This document shows, one piece after another, positions 9,801 through 17,226 of a DNA stretch of 64,000 bases. The DNA is from Terriglobia bacterium. GTDB lineage: Bacteria; Acidobacteriota; Terriglobia; Bryobacterales; Bryobacteraceae. Location: positions 120,750 to 184,749 of the forward strand of contig JAIQFS010000004.1 of NCBI GenBank assembly GCA_020073145.1, read 5' to 3'. The stretch's first letter is position 1; the number at the start of each line of letters is the position of its first letter. The notes beneath the pieces were generated by a model. It was given only the letters and a program-made list of their open reading frames with translations. It was not told where the DNA came from and made no database searches. Both the position numbers and the translations under genes were made by a program.

Positions 9801-9930
9801 ATTTTCTCAATTGATGACGCTTTATCTGACCCCTGTGATTTACACCTACATGGCGGCTCTGCTCGAACGGTGGCGGGCATTGCGCGGCACCCGCCCCGCG
9901 TTGCAGCCGGCCCTCCAAGGGGGAGACTGA
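6802..9930 (+). CDS. RND efflux inner-membrane transporter, first subunit (MdtB/MdtC-like)
   Basis: A 1042-aa proton-driven RND pump with the standard plan: TM1 (TSLLMLAIAMFGVIAYHGLP), large periplasmic loop, TM2-6, TM7, second loop, TM8-12. The proton-relay acidic pair lies in TM4 (GFVVDDAIVMLEN), and the TM10 lysine is in IVKKNAIMQIDFA. The N-terminus NVSETFIRRPIATSLLM is typical of the MdtB/MdtC branch. The start is GTG with GAGAG upstream. The next gene encodes a second pump of identical length three bases later, so the two probably form a mixed trimer as MdtB and MdtC do. Substrates cannot be read from the sequence. Confidence 0.93.
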   Translation: MNVSETFIRRPIATSLLMLAIAMFGVIAYHGLPVSDLPQVDYPTIQVSADLPGASPNTMASSVATVLERQFTTIAGLDSMISQSNQGSSSITLQFDLSRDMDGAAVDVETAIAAAMPLLPPGMPTPPSFKKQNPGDQPIIFFAVTSKTMPLADLDEYAERMIGSRISMVSGVAQVQIFGGSKRAVRVQADPNKLASRGIGLNEVQTAIQNWNVNIPTGTLFGRRQAYTVQTNGQLMRAADYRPLIVAYRNGAPVHLEEVAHVIDGLEDDKQMAYMYGDQFGMKGTNSLIVAVNRQPGTNTIQVINDIRRLGPYFAQMVPPSVNLVLRGDKAQNIREAFQDMQFTMIATLSLVILVIFLFLRNLSATMIPAMALPFSILGTFSVIYLMGFTLNSISMMALILSVGFVVDDAIVMLENIVRHIEKGEKPMVAALNGSREIGFTIVSMTLSLAAVFIPILFMAGILGRLFREFAVTICTAILISGIVSVTLTPMLCSRFLREPRAEKHGVAYRFAERTFEALRNFYGSSLGWVLQHRPIMLGLFGAVVAVTGYLYVAVPKGFLPDIDQDQFNINLRMAQGTSYYQSLRYSKQVAELVVQDPDVLTFFMRTGGGGSSGNAGYMSVNLKPRRQRKATVVQIVNRIRPRISNIPGLQVAMQIPQSIRIGGRNSSAAYDYTLYGPDTDELYRVAPRMEEAMHRLPGLVDVISDLQIKNPQIEITVDRDRAAALNVDWSNIANMLYNAFGPQIVSTIYGVNNQYRVLLELLPQYQQHEDSLKLLYLKSNTGQLVPLSAIAKMKLDAGPTSIQHSGQLPSVTISFGLRPGVALGTATDEIEDAARDVLPAAVTGTFQGSAKLFQDSLRNMGLLLLIAVLVVYIVLGVLYESYIHPLTILSGLPSAGFGALLTLLLFKIDLSVYSFVGLIMLIGIVKKNAIMQIDFALEAERREGKSPLQAIHEGCLIRFRPILMTTMAAMLGGVPVALGWGAGGEARRPLGMAVVGGLAFSQLMTLYLTPVIYTYMAALLERWRALRGTRPALQPALQGGD

Positions 9931-9933
9931 CCG

Positions 9934-12900
9934 ATGAATATCTCCCAGACCTTTATCGAACGGCCGATCGCCACCAGCCTGCTGATGGGCGCGATCGCGC
10001 TGTTTGGGGCAGTGGCCTACCGGAGCCTGCCGGTCAGCGACCTGCCCAATGTCGATTTTCCGACCCTGCTGGTGACCGCCAGCCTGCCGGGCGCGAGTCC
10101 CGAGACCATGGCCTCGGCGGTGGCCACGCCGCTCGAAAATCAGTTTTCGCTGATCGCGGGGCTGAGCTCGATGAGCTCGACCAATTCGCAGGGCTCCACC
10201 CAGATTACGCTCGAATTCGATCTGAGCCGCAAGCTGGACGGCGCCGCGGTGGATGTCCAGGCGGCCATCACGCAGGGTTCGCGCCTGCTTCCCCCCAACA
10301 TGCCGACCCCGCCCACCTTCACCAAGGTGAACCCGGCCGACCAGCCCATCCTCTACCTCACGCTCACCTCCGACACGCTGCCTCTGTGGACGCTCGATGA
10401 GTATGCCGAGACCCGCATCGCGCAGCGCATCTCCACCATCACCGGAGTCGCGCAGGTGCAAGTGCTGGGCGCGCAGAAATACGCGGTCCATGTGCAGATG
10501 GATCCGCATGCGCTGGCCTCCCACCAGATCGGCCTCAACGAGATCGAGACCGCGCTCAAGAACTGGAACGTCAATCTGCCCACCGGCTCCATCATCGGCC
10601 CGCAGCGGGCCTTCACCTTGATGGCCAGCGGCCAACTCATGACCGCCGAGCAATACCGCCCGGTGGTGGTGGCCTATCGCGGCGGCACGCCCGTGCGGCT
10701 GGAAGAATTAGGCAACGTCATCGACAGCGTCGAGGACGACAAGACGGCCTCGTGGTTCTATCATCACGACGGCGGCAACCGCGCCATCATCCTCGCCATT
10801 CAGCGCCAGCCCGGCACCAACACCATCGCGGTGACCGACGGCGTCAAGAGCCTGCTTCCGGTCTTTAAGAACGAGCTGCCCCCCGCGGTCCACATGGATA
10901 TCCTCTACGACCGCTCCGATACCATCCGCGAGTCTTACAAAGACGTCCAGTTCACCATGCTGCTGACCCTGGGGCTGGTGGTGATGGTGATCTTCCTGTT
11001 CCTGCGCAATCTCTCGGCCACCATCATTCCCAGCCTGGCGCTGCCCTTCTCCATCATCGGCACTTTCGCCGTCATGTACCTGCTGGACTACAGCCTGGAC
11101 AACCTGTCGATGATGGCCCTGATTCTCTCCATCGGGTTCGTGGTGGACGACGCCATCGTGATGCTCGAAAACATCGTCCGCCACATCGAACTGGGCGAGC
11201 GGCCGCTGCTCGCCGCCATGCGCGGCTCGGCCGAAATCGGCTTTACCATCGTTTCCATGACGCTGTCGCTGGCCGCCGTGTTCATCCCGGTGCTGTTCAT
11301 GGGCGGCATTCTCGGCCGTCTCTTTAAGGAATTCTCGGTCACCATCTGCGCCGCCATTCTGATTTCTGGCGTCGTGTCGGTGACCCTCACCCCCATGCTC
11401 TGCAGCCGGTTCCTGCGGACCGTGCACGCGGGAGAGCGCGGATGGTTCTATCGAAGCACCGAGAAGTTTTTCGAAGGGATGCTGCGCGTGTATGACGCGA
11501 CGCTGCAGTGGGCCCTTCGGGTGCGGCCGGTGGTGATGGCCACCTTCGTGATTGTTCTGGCGGCCACGGTCTACATGTTCGTCAAGATCCCCAAGGGATT
11601 CATTCCGGACCAGGACACCGACCAGTTGCAGATCTATACCGAAGCCGCGCAGGGCACTTCGTATTACCAGATGGTGGACTATCAGAAGCGGATTGCGGAC
11701 CGCGTGGCGGCCGATCCGAACGTGGAGGCGCTCATGGCCAGCGTGGGCGGCACCACCGCCACCAATCTGGGCGGCCCCAACTACGGATCGCTGGTGATTC
11801 ACCTCAAACCGCGCAGCCAGCGCGCCCTGGGTGTCAACGACCTGATCAAGAAATTGCGTCCGGAACTCGCCCGCTTTCCGGGCATGAAGGCGTACCTGCA
11901 GAATCCGCCCACCATTCAGATCGGCGGCAAAGTCACCAAGAGCGTCTATCAATTCTCCATGCAGAGCCCCGACAAGGACGAACTGTACGCGGCGGCCAAC
12001 CTTCTGGCCGAAAAAGCGCAGTCGCTCCCGGGCGTTGAGGATGTGACCAGCGACGTCGCCGTGACTACCCCGCAGGTCACCTTAACCATCGACCGCGACA
12101 AGGCGGCGGCCATGGGGATCAACGCCAACCAGATCGAGAACTCACTCTACGACGCCTACGGACAGCGGTGGATCTCCACCATCTATGGATCGGCGAACGA
12201 ATACAAGGTCCTGCTCGAACTGCTGCCCAAGTACCAGGCCGATCCCAACGCCCTGTCGATGCTCTACTTCAAGAACACCGCCGGCAAGCTGATTCCGCTC
12301 GACACGCTGTCGCGCGTGGTCACCGAGACCGGGCCGCAGACCATCAATCACTATGGCGAGCTGCCGGCCGCGACGGTTTCGTTTAACCTGCAGCCCGGCG
12401 CGGCCTTGGGCGACGTGGTGGACCGCATTCAGGATCTGGCGACGCGCGAGTTGCCCGCCACCATCAGCACCCAGTTCCAGGGCGCGGCGCGGAGTTTCCA
12501 GACCTCCCTCGGCAATTTGTGGGTGCTGTTGATCATCGCCGTGATGGTGGTGTACATCGTGCTGGGAATTCTGTACGAGAGCTACATCCACCCCCTGACC
12601 ATTCTGTCCGGCTTGCCGTCGGCCGGTTTCGGCGCGCTGCTGACGCTGGTGGTGTTCCATATCGACTTAAACATTTACGCCTTTGTGGGATTGATCATGC
12701 TGATCGGCATCGTGGAAAAGAATGCCATCATGCAGATCGATTTCGCGCTGGAAGCCGAGCGCGAGCAGCACTTGAAGCCCATGCAGGCCATCTATCAAGG
12801 CTGCCTGATCCGGTTCCGCCCCATCATGATGACCACCATGGCGGCCATGCTGGGCGCGGTGCCGATCGCGCTGGGCTACGGCGCGGGCGGCGAAGCCCGG

Positions 12901-13062
12901 CGTCCGCTTGGCCTGGTCGTAGTGGGCGGCCTGCTCTTCTCGCAGCTGGTCACCTTGTACCTGACGCCGGTGTTCTACACCTATATGTCGTCGGCGCAAG
13001 ACTGGGTGCGGTCCTGGCGCGGCGGCAAGAAGTCCGTTCGCCCGGCACCCGTCGCGGGTTAG
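9934..13062 (+). CDS. RND efflux inner-membrane transporter, second subunit (MdtC/MdtB-like)
   Basis: A second 1042-aa RND pump, clearly paralogous to the preceding one along its whole length. It keeps the TM4 acidic pair (GFVVDDAIVMLEN) and the TM10 lysine (IVEKNAIMQIDFA, where the preceding residue is Glu rather than Lys). The ATG has GGGGGAGA upstream and follows the first pump's stop by three bases, a strong sign of co-expression. In E. coli the tandem MdtB/MdtC pair works as a heterotrimer, with the subunits differing in proton coupling and drug binding; that division of labour here is inference. Both subunits look intact. Confidence 0.93.
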   Translation: MNISQTFIERPIATSLLMGAIALFGAVAYRSLPVSDLPNVDFPTLLVTASLPGASPETMASAVATPLENQFSLIAGLSSMSSTNSQGSTQITLEFDLSRKLDGAAVDVQAAITQGSRLLPPNMPTPPTFTKVNPADQPILYLTLTSDTLPLWTLDEYAETRIAQRISTITGVAQVQVLGAQKYAVHVQMDPHALASHQIGLNEIETALKNWNVNLPTGSIIGPQRAFTLMASGQLMTAEQYRPVVVAYRGGTPVRLEELGNVIDSVEDDKTASWFYHHDGGNRAIILAIQRQPGTNTIAVTDGVKSLLPVFKNELPPAVHMDILYDRSDTIRESYKDVQFTMLLTLGLVVMVIFLFLRNLSATIIPSLALPFSIIGTFAVMYLLDYSLDNLSMMALILSIGFVVDDAIVMLENIVRHIELGERPLLAAMRGSAEIGFTIVSMTLSLAAVFIPVLFMGGILGRLFKEFSVTICAAILISGVVSVTLTPMLCSRFLRTVHAGERGWFYRSTEKFFEGMLRVYDATLQWALRVRPVVMATFVIVLAATVYMFVKIPKGFIPDQDTDQLQIYTEAAQGTSYYQMVDYQKRIADRVAADPNVEALMASVGGTTATNLGGPNYGSLVIHLKPRSQRALGVNDLIKKLRPELARFPGMKAYLQNPPTIQIGGKVTKSVYQFSMQSPDKDELYAAANLLAEKAQSLPGVEDVTSDVAVTTPQVTLTIDRDKAAAMGINANQIENSLYDAYGQRWISTIYGSANEYKVLLELLPKYQADPNALSMLYFKNTAGKLIPLDTLSRVVTETGPQTINHYGELPAATVSFNLQPGAALGDVVDRIQDLATRELPATISTQFQGAARSFQTSLGNLWVLLIIAVMVVYIVLGILYESYIHPLTILSGLPSAGFGALLTLVVFHIDLNIYAFVGLIMLIGIVEKNAIMQIDFALEAEREQHLKPMQAIYQGCLIRFRPIMMTTMAAMLGAVPIALGYGAGGEARRPLGLVVVGGLLFSQLVTLYLTPVFYTYMSSAQDWVRSWRGGKKSVRPAPVAG

Positions 13063-13175
13063 GCAGCCGTGGGCCGGCGATTCGCCGCCCCACCCCTCGC
13101 AACGAAGCCTCCCCTCAGCCGTACGCCTCCTCGCCAAATGCGATCATAAGAAAACCCATCTCGGGATCGAAAGCT

Positions 13176-14072
13176 ATGAAACCTAGGCGCTCACTGCCCA
13201 CCCTCCGGCTCGCCGGCAGCGCCGGCCTGCTCCTAGCCATACTGTCCGCCGCCGCCGCTCCCGCGCGCGCCGCGGCCGACGATTGCGACCGCGATTGCCT
13301 GCGCGGCTTCCTGACCCAATACCTGAACGCCATGCTGGCCCACAACCCGGGCGCCCTGCCGCTCAGCGACAGCGTGCGGGTCACCGAGAACAGCGCGGAC
13401 CTGCGCCTCGGCGACGGCCTCTGGAAGAACGCGTCCGGACTGCGGCCGTACCGCCAGGACATTCTGGATGTGCGCCAGGGAGTCGCCGCCGCGCAGGTGG
13501 TGGCCGAAGAGGGCGGCATGCCGGTCCTGCTCGCATTGCGGCTGAAAATCGCCGGCCGCAAGATCACCGAAATCGAAACCATGGTGACCCGCACACAGAA
13601 AGAGGGCGCGCTGTTCGCCATCGACGCCCTCGAGACGCCCGGCAAGGCCCTGACGCTGGCGCCGGAGCGCTCCCAACTTGCCTCGCGCGAGGAGGCCATC
13701 CGCCTCGCGCAGTTCTATCCTGCCGGCTTGAAAGTCGGCAGCTTCGTCGAAGTGGACGCGCCGTTCGCCCCTGACGCCTACCGCGTCGAGAACGGCGTCC
13801 ATACGGCCGGCCTCGGCTGCACGCGCGCCGGTTGCGAGAACCTCAAGACGCAAACCATCATCAAGCACCCCGGCATCACGTCGCGCGTCGTGGCGGTGGA
13901 TGAGGAGCTCGGCATCGTCCTGCTCCGTATGAATTTCGGAGAGACCAATTCCTACGGCCCGGGCAACGCTCTCATCGTGTGGGAAGCCTTCAAAGTCTAT
14001 GGCGGCCAGATCCACGCCGTGGAGGCCTTCATGCGCGTCATGCCCGCCAGCCTGGGTTCGGGCTGGGACTGA
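13176..14072 (+). CDS. Secreted protein of unknown function
   Basis: A 298-aa protein with an N-terminal signal peptide (RLAGSAGLLLAILSAAAAPARA, cleavage after about residue 33) and a pair of cysteines just after it (DDCDRDCLRGFL) that could form a disulfide. Two more cysteines lie near LGCTRAGCEN. The middle and end have alternating strands resembling the NTF2/SnoaL-like proteins common in Acidobacteria (GALPLSDSVRVTENS; ITSRVVAVDEELGIVLLRMNFG), so a small-ligand pocket is possible, but I do not assign a function. The ATG at 13176 was chosen because it directly opens the signal peptide. It converges on the lipoprotein gene with a 4-base gap. Confidence 0.75.
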   Translation: MKPRRSLPTLRLAGSAGLLLAILSAAAAPARAAADDCDRDCLRGFLTQYLNAMLAHNPGALPLSDSVRVTENSADLRLGDGLWKNASGLRPYRQDILDVRQGVAAAQVVAEEGGMPVLLALRLKIAGRKITEIETMVTRTQKEGALFAIDALETPGKALTLAPERSQLASREEAIRLAQFYPAGLKVGSFVEVDAPFAPDAYRVENGVHTAGLGCTRAGCENLKTQTIIKHPGITSRVVAVDEELGIVLLRMNFGETNSYGPGNALIVWEAFKVYGGQIHAVEAFMRVMPASLGSGWD

Positions 14073-14076
14073 CGCC

Positions 14077-14520
14077 TTACTCCAGGTGGCGGTCGCACTC
14101 GGCGATCGCCGACTGGGCCAGCTGGCGCCGCCGCTCGGTTTCCGCGGTCTGCGGCTTCCAGACCTTCCAGCGCACTAGATTCTTCTGGAACATCAGCCGG
14201 GCCCACCCGTAGTTGCCGTTGGCCAGAAGCATGCGGCCATAGAGGTCGTCATGATCGGAGATCGCCTCCACGGCCTCGATCGTCGGCCGCGGCGCCGCCA
14301 GCAGCCGGTTCGCCAAAGACTCCCCTTTCGTCAGGAGGGCCGCCGCGGCATCGGACTTGCCGCTCTGTACCAGGCTCTCGACCTGGCGGTTCAGCGCCGC
14401 GAGTTCGTCCGCGCTCCGCCGGTCGGCGTCTTCCGAAGGGGCATCGACTCGGGAAGTCTCCACCGGCGCCGGGCCGCACCCGGCCAGCAGCGCCACGGCC
14501 GCGATCGCAAGCAAGCGCAT
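14077..14520 (-). CDS. Small lipoprotein of unknown function
   Basis: A 147-aa protein with a classic lipoprotein signal: MRLLAIAAVALLAGCG, with the lipobox Cys at residue 15. The mature part is mostly helical and charged, with an Asp/Glu/Arg-rich linker, then LAALNRQVESLVQSGKSDAAAAL, which suggests a TPR-like helical pair. The C-terminus is basic. The start used here is the ATG that opens the signal peptide; an upstream frame adds 33 unrelated residues. It converges on the secreted protein gene and lies downstream of the small helical protein. No function is assigned. Confidence 0.72.
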   Translation of the reverse strand: MRLLAIAAVALLAGCGPAPVETSRVDAPSEDADRRSADELAALNRQVESLVQSGKSDAAAALLTKGESLANRLLAAPRPTIEAVEAISDHDDLYGRMLLANGNYGWARLMFQKNLVRWKVWKPQTAETERRRQLAQSAIAECDRHLE

Positions 14521-14582
14521 TGCTCCCAGCATATCCGATAGAGCGTTGGCGGGTTGTGCCGTGGACAGGAGATGCGAGCGCT

Positions 14583-14801
14583 TCAGCGCCGAAGTTGCCG
14601 AGCAGAACAGAGGCCGCAAGGCGCCGATTCTTCTGGCGATTTGCCGTACAGCACCAAGGCGCTGAAGCGGTGGAGCGCTTGCTCAAAACGCTGGAGTCGG
14701 TCTGGCCATTGTTCTGGAGTAGCGGCGCGGAACCGCTCCTGAGCGTCCAGCAATTCCACTCGTAATTGCAATTCAATATCCTCGTGACACCATTGGTTCA
14801 T
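14583..14801 (-). CDS. Small 72-aa helical protein, coupled to the PilZ gene
   Basis: A short soluble protein beginning MNQWCHEDIELQLRVELLDA with strong amphipathic helix character (residues 7-55) and a Cys pair near the C-terminus (CGLCS). Function unknown. Its ATG lies inside the last 29 bases of the PilZ gene on the same strand, which suggests translational coupling, so the product may act in the same c-di-GMP response. The longer frame (start at 14864) would add 21 residues encoded inside the PilZ gene and is not favoured. Confidence 0.55.
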   Translation of the reverse strand: MNQWCHEDIELQLRVELLDAQERFRAATPEQWPDRLQRFEQALHRFSALVLYGKSPEESAPCGLCSARQLRR

Positions 14802-15129
14802 GTTGTCCCGCCGTCTCCAGCCGCCGAGTGCGAAACTCGTAGCGTGAGATGCGAACTGCCACACACGAGGCCTGAATCCGAACGATCCGACCGAAAGCCC
14901 ATAATCGAAGTCTGACTTTCTCGTCGAGCTTTACTGGCCAAGCGATCCACAATTCAACTGGCTTTCCGGGTAGAAGCGCTTCTTCGGCCTCAAACAAAAC
15001 ACCGTGACTGGACAGGTTCACAGTCTGCCCGTGACCAACCATCGCTGGTTTGCCTCGGTCAAATAATCGGTATTCAAGATCAGCGACTACTGGAAAACGG
15101 CACCGGGATCGGCGCCACAAAGGGGCCAT
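14773..15129 (-). CDS. PilZ domain protein (putative c-di-GMP receptor)
   Basis: A 118-aa single-domain PilZ protein. The c-di-GMP-binding signature is present: an N-terminal RxxxR-type arginine cluster (RRSRCRFPV) and, about 35 residues later, NLSSHG matching (D/N)xSxxG. A beta-barrel pattern follows (LLPGKPVELWIAWPV, LRLWAFGRIVRI). The start is the ATG opening APLWRRSR; a GTG 33 bases upstream with AGGAG close by is an alternative. The open frame continues upstream into the antisense of the tRNA, which is not real coding. The downstream small gene overlaps it. Likely targets are motility or exopolysaccharide, but no target is encoded nearby. Confidence 0.85.
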   Translation of the reverse strand: MAPLWRRSRCRFPVVADLEYRLFDRGKPAMVGHGQTVNLSSHGVLFEAEEALLPGKPVELWIAWPVKLDEKVRLRLWAFGRIVRIQASCVAVRISRYEFRTRRLETAGQHEPMVSRGY

Positions 15130-15383
15130 CGCCACCCCGGATTCAAGTATCGCTTGAGTCACTCTCCTACCTCTGTGTCCGCGGTATCGGACCCCCTCTG
15201 AGACCCTGCTCGGGCTACAGGATTGTACGCGAAGATCCGCACGCTGCAATACTAGGCAGACACCCGGTCCCGTGGGTAACGTTCTGGCTATCAATTTGTA
15301 CTGTTGAAAAATCCCACATCGCGCGACATTGAATTCAAGCCTCCCTGCCGCCCCTTTCCCCGCACCTCGCGCATCGGCCGGGC

Positions 15384-15392
15384 TGATATAGT
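15384..15392 (+). promoter_or_regulatory. Extended -10 promoter for tRNA-Arg
   Basis: TGATATAGT is an extended -10 (TGN followed by TATAGT) ending ten bases before the first tRNA base. No good -35 is visible, which is compatible with an extended -10 promoter. Confidence 0.45.
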
Positions 15393-15401
15393 AGACAGTG
15401 C

Positions 15402-15478
15402 GCGCCCGTAGCTCAGGTGGATAGAGCGGCTGGCTTCGAACCAGTAGGTCGGGAGTTCGAATCTCTCCGGGCGCACCA
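15402..15478 (+). tRNA. tRNA-Arg, anticodon TCG
   Basis: A full cloverleaf can be drawn: acceptor GCGCCCG pairing with CGGGCGC, D arm GCTC/GAGC, anticodon stem GCTGG/CCAGT, T arm GGGAG/CTCTC with TTCGAAT loop, and encoded ACCA at the 3' end. The seven-base anticodon loop is CTTCGAA, so the anticodon is TCG, reading CGA arginine codons. It is followed 31 bases later by the DinB-like gene, which may be read through from the same promoter. Confidence 0.95.
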
Positions 15479-15509
15479 GAACCCAAACCTCCGCACCACC
15501 GCCGATCCC

Positions 15510-16019
15510 ATGCAACCGATCTGGAAAACCATCCTCTGGCAGCAATTCGGCGCCGCCCTCGACATGCTCGAAAACGCGATGCGCGCCTGCCCCGACGCGG
15601 TCTGGTTCGATCGCTCGCGCCCGCCGGAGTTCTGGTACCTCGTCTTTCACACGCTCTTCTGGCTCGATTTTGACTTCTCCGAGGCCGCGGGCGATTTCAC
15701 TCCCCCGCCCCCGTACACGTTAGCCGAGTTGGATCCCGCCGGGGTGATGCCGGAACGGCCGTACACGAAGGACGAACTCGAGCGCTACCTCGATCACGGG
15801 CGCCAGCAGTGCCGCGCGGCCATCGCCAGCCTTTCGGACGAGCAGGAACGCCCCTGGCGCGGCTGCGAACGACTCGACGCCGGCGGCGTCGAACTGGTGT
15901 TGTATCAACTGCGCCACGTGCAGCATCATGCCGCGCAGTTGAACCTCCTGCTGCGGCAGCGCGTCGACGCGGCGCCGCGCTGGGTTCGCCGGACCCAGAT
16001 TCCGCTGCCCGCGGAATAG
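15510..16019 (+). CDS. DinB-like four-helix metal-binding protein
   Basis: A 169-aa protein of the DinB/YfiT-like superfamily, a four-helix bundle that usually binds one metal through three histidines. The characteristic C-terminal helix LRHVQHHAAQLNLLLRQ is present, and an earlier histidine in FWYLVFHTLFWLD can supply the third ligand. The N-terminal helix starts WKTILWQQFGAALDMLENA. In other bacteria some members act in thiol-dependent reactions, but no specific role can be read here. The ATG at 15510 was chosen because upstream sequence is the tRNA. It converges on the TPR-protein gene with a 25-base gap. Confidence 0.85.
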   Translation: MQPIWKTILWQQFGAALDMLENAMRACPDAVWFDRSRPPEFWYLVFHTLFWLDFDFSEAAGDFTPPPPYTLAELDPAGVMPERPYTKDELERYLDHGRQQCRAAIASLSDEQERPWRGCERLDAGGVELVLYQLRHVQHHAAQLNLLLRQRVDAAPRWVRRTQIPLPAE

Positions 16020-16044
16020 CCGCCCCCGGCACGGGGAAGTCCCG

Positions 16045-17064
16045 CTATTCCAGAGCGGGTTCTGGCGCGTCCGGTTTGCCGAGATTCTCCAGGTGCCCGC
16101 GGACCGCATCCAGGTCGGGCGTGCCCGGGTCCAGCTTGAGGTAGGCCGCCATATGCTCCTTCGCCCCGTTGGCATCGCCCTTGGCTTCCAGGATTCGGCC
16201 GAGCACATACTCTTCCCGTGGATGGTGATGCCCCGAGTCGAGTCGAATCGCCTCCTGCACGCTGCCTTCGGCGCCGCTCAGGTCCTTCATTTGGTATTCC
16301 GCCACGCCTTGATGGAGGTACAGCTCCGGAAACAGTTTCTTGGTATCCATCTTGATCCCGGTCGCGGCGGCCTGACCCGCGCAACCCCAGTCCTTGAGCC
16401 TGACGCAAATCATCGCCAGCGTCACGTAGGGCGGTAGGAATTTGGGGCTGGCCTTGATGGCGTGCTCATAGGCATCGCGCGCCTCCGGCGCCTTGCTGAG
16501 CCGTTCGTCCACCACTCCCAGCGCATGCCAGCCTTCCGCGAACTTCGGAGATGCCTTGACCGCCTCTTCCAGCAGGCTCGCGGCTTTCGCGAAATCCGGC
16601 ACATCCAGCGCTTTCAGGGCGTCCTTGAACGCGGTTTTTGCGTGGCCAGGAACGTTGTCTTCGGAGACCACGATGGAGTACGGGTCCGGCGAGCTCTTGG
16701 CCAGCACCAGAGGCTTCAGCGCGTAGGTGGGATCGTGGGAAGTCACATTGATGCCCGAGATATCCTGGCCCGTGGAAACATAGCCGGCATGCGTGGCCCG
16801 AATGAAACACGACCGGGTCTGGAAGGCGTCCATTTCCATGTTCCACACGAACTCACCCTTCTTGTTGGTGAGCGGCCCCGGCGCCGAACCCTGCAGGTCG
16901 CTGCAGACCCTCTCCACGCCAACCGAAAACGGAGGCGGCGATCCATCTTCCATGATCACTTTGCCAGTCACGATGACCCGGTAGGTGTCGGCGGCCGCAG
17001 GCTCGATAAAGCCGGCCAGACCCAGCAGCAGCCCGAATCCCAAGCAACTGTTCACGCGACGCAT
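16045..17064 (-). CDS. Secreted TPR protein with carboxypeptidase-regulatory-like N-terminal domain
   Basis: A 339-aa exported protein. A signal peptide (residues 1-25, ending EPAAA) is followed by an Ig-like carboxypeptidase-regulatory type domain (YRVIVTGKVIMEDGSPPPFS to about residue 115). Then come at least four TPR units (ALKALDVPDFAKAASLLEEA; WHALGVVDERLSKAPEARDA; LAMICVRLKDWGCAGQAAAT; LHQGVAEYQMKDLSGAEGSV). The combination is frequent in Acidobacteria and suggests a periplasmic scaffold, but no partner is known. The ATG has a near-perfect AGGAGG nine bases upstream, which fixes the start. It stands alone between the convergent DinB-like gene and the peptidase unit. Confidence 0.82.
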   Translation of the reverse strand: MRRVNSCLGFGLLLGLAGFIEPAAADTYRVIVTGKVIMEDGSPPPFSVGVERVCSDLQGSAPGPLTNKKGEFVWNMEMDAFQTRSCFIRATHAGYVSTGQDISGINVTSHDPTYALKPLVLAKSSPDPYSIVVSEDNVPGHAKTAFKDALKALDVPDFAKAASLLEEAVKASPKFAEGWHALGVVDERLSKAPEARDAYEHAIKASPKFLPPYVTLAMICVRLKDWGCAGQAAATGIKMDTKKLFPELYLHQGVAEYQMKDLSGAEGSVQEAIRLDSGHHHPREEYVLGRILEAKGDANGAKEHMAAYLKLDPGTPDLDAVRGHLENLGKPDAPEPALE

Positions 17065-17226
17065 GCGCAATCCTCCTGAATTCTTACAGCATATATCAAA
17101 AGTTCCCGGTCGACGTTGTCCGGCCGCCCGGAACCAGGGGAAGCCGGCGCTGAGGTCCACGCGGTGTGAGAAACGTCTCGGAACCCCTGCAGGCCGTTGC
17201 AGGAGGCAGCGCTCCAGGAGCGGTTG

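Noticed and set aside
8005..10653. 882-aa open frame on the minus strand within the RND pump genes
   Set aside because: It is antisense to two clear RND proteins, is rich in His/Gln/Arg/Gly and has no recognisable motif. Long antisense frames are expected in high-GC genes.
15130..15486. Upstream extension of the PilZ frame, including GEIRTPDLLVRSQP
   Set aside because: That peptide is the well-known false translation of the antisense of a tRNA gene; it lies over tRNA-Arg.
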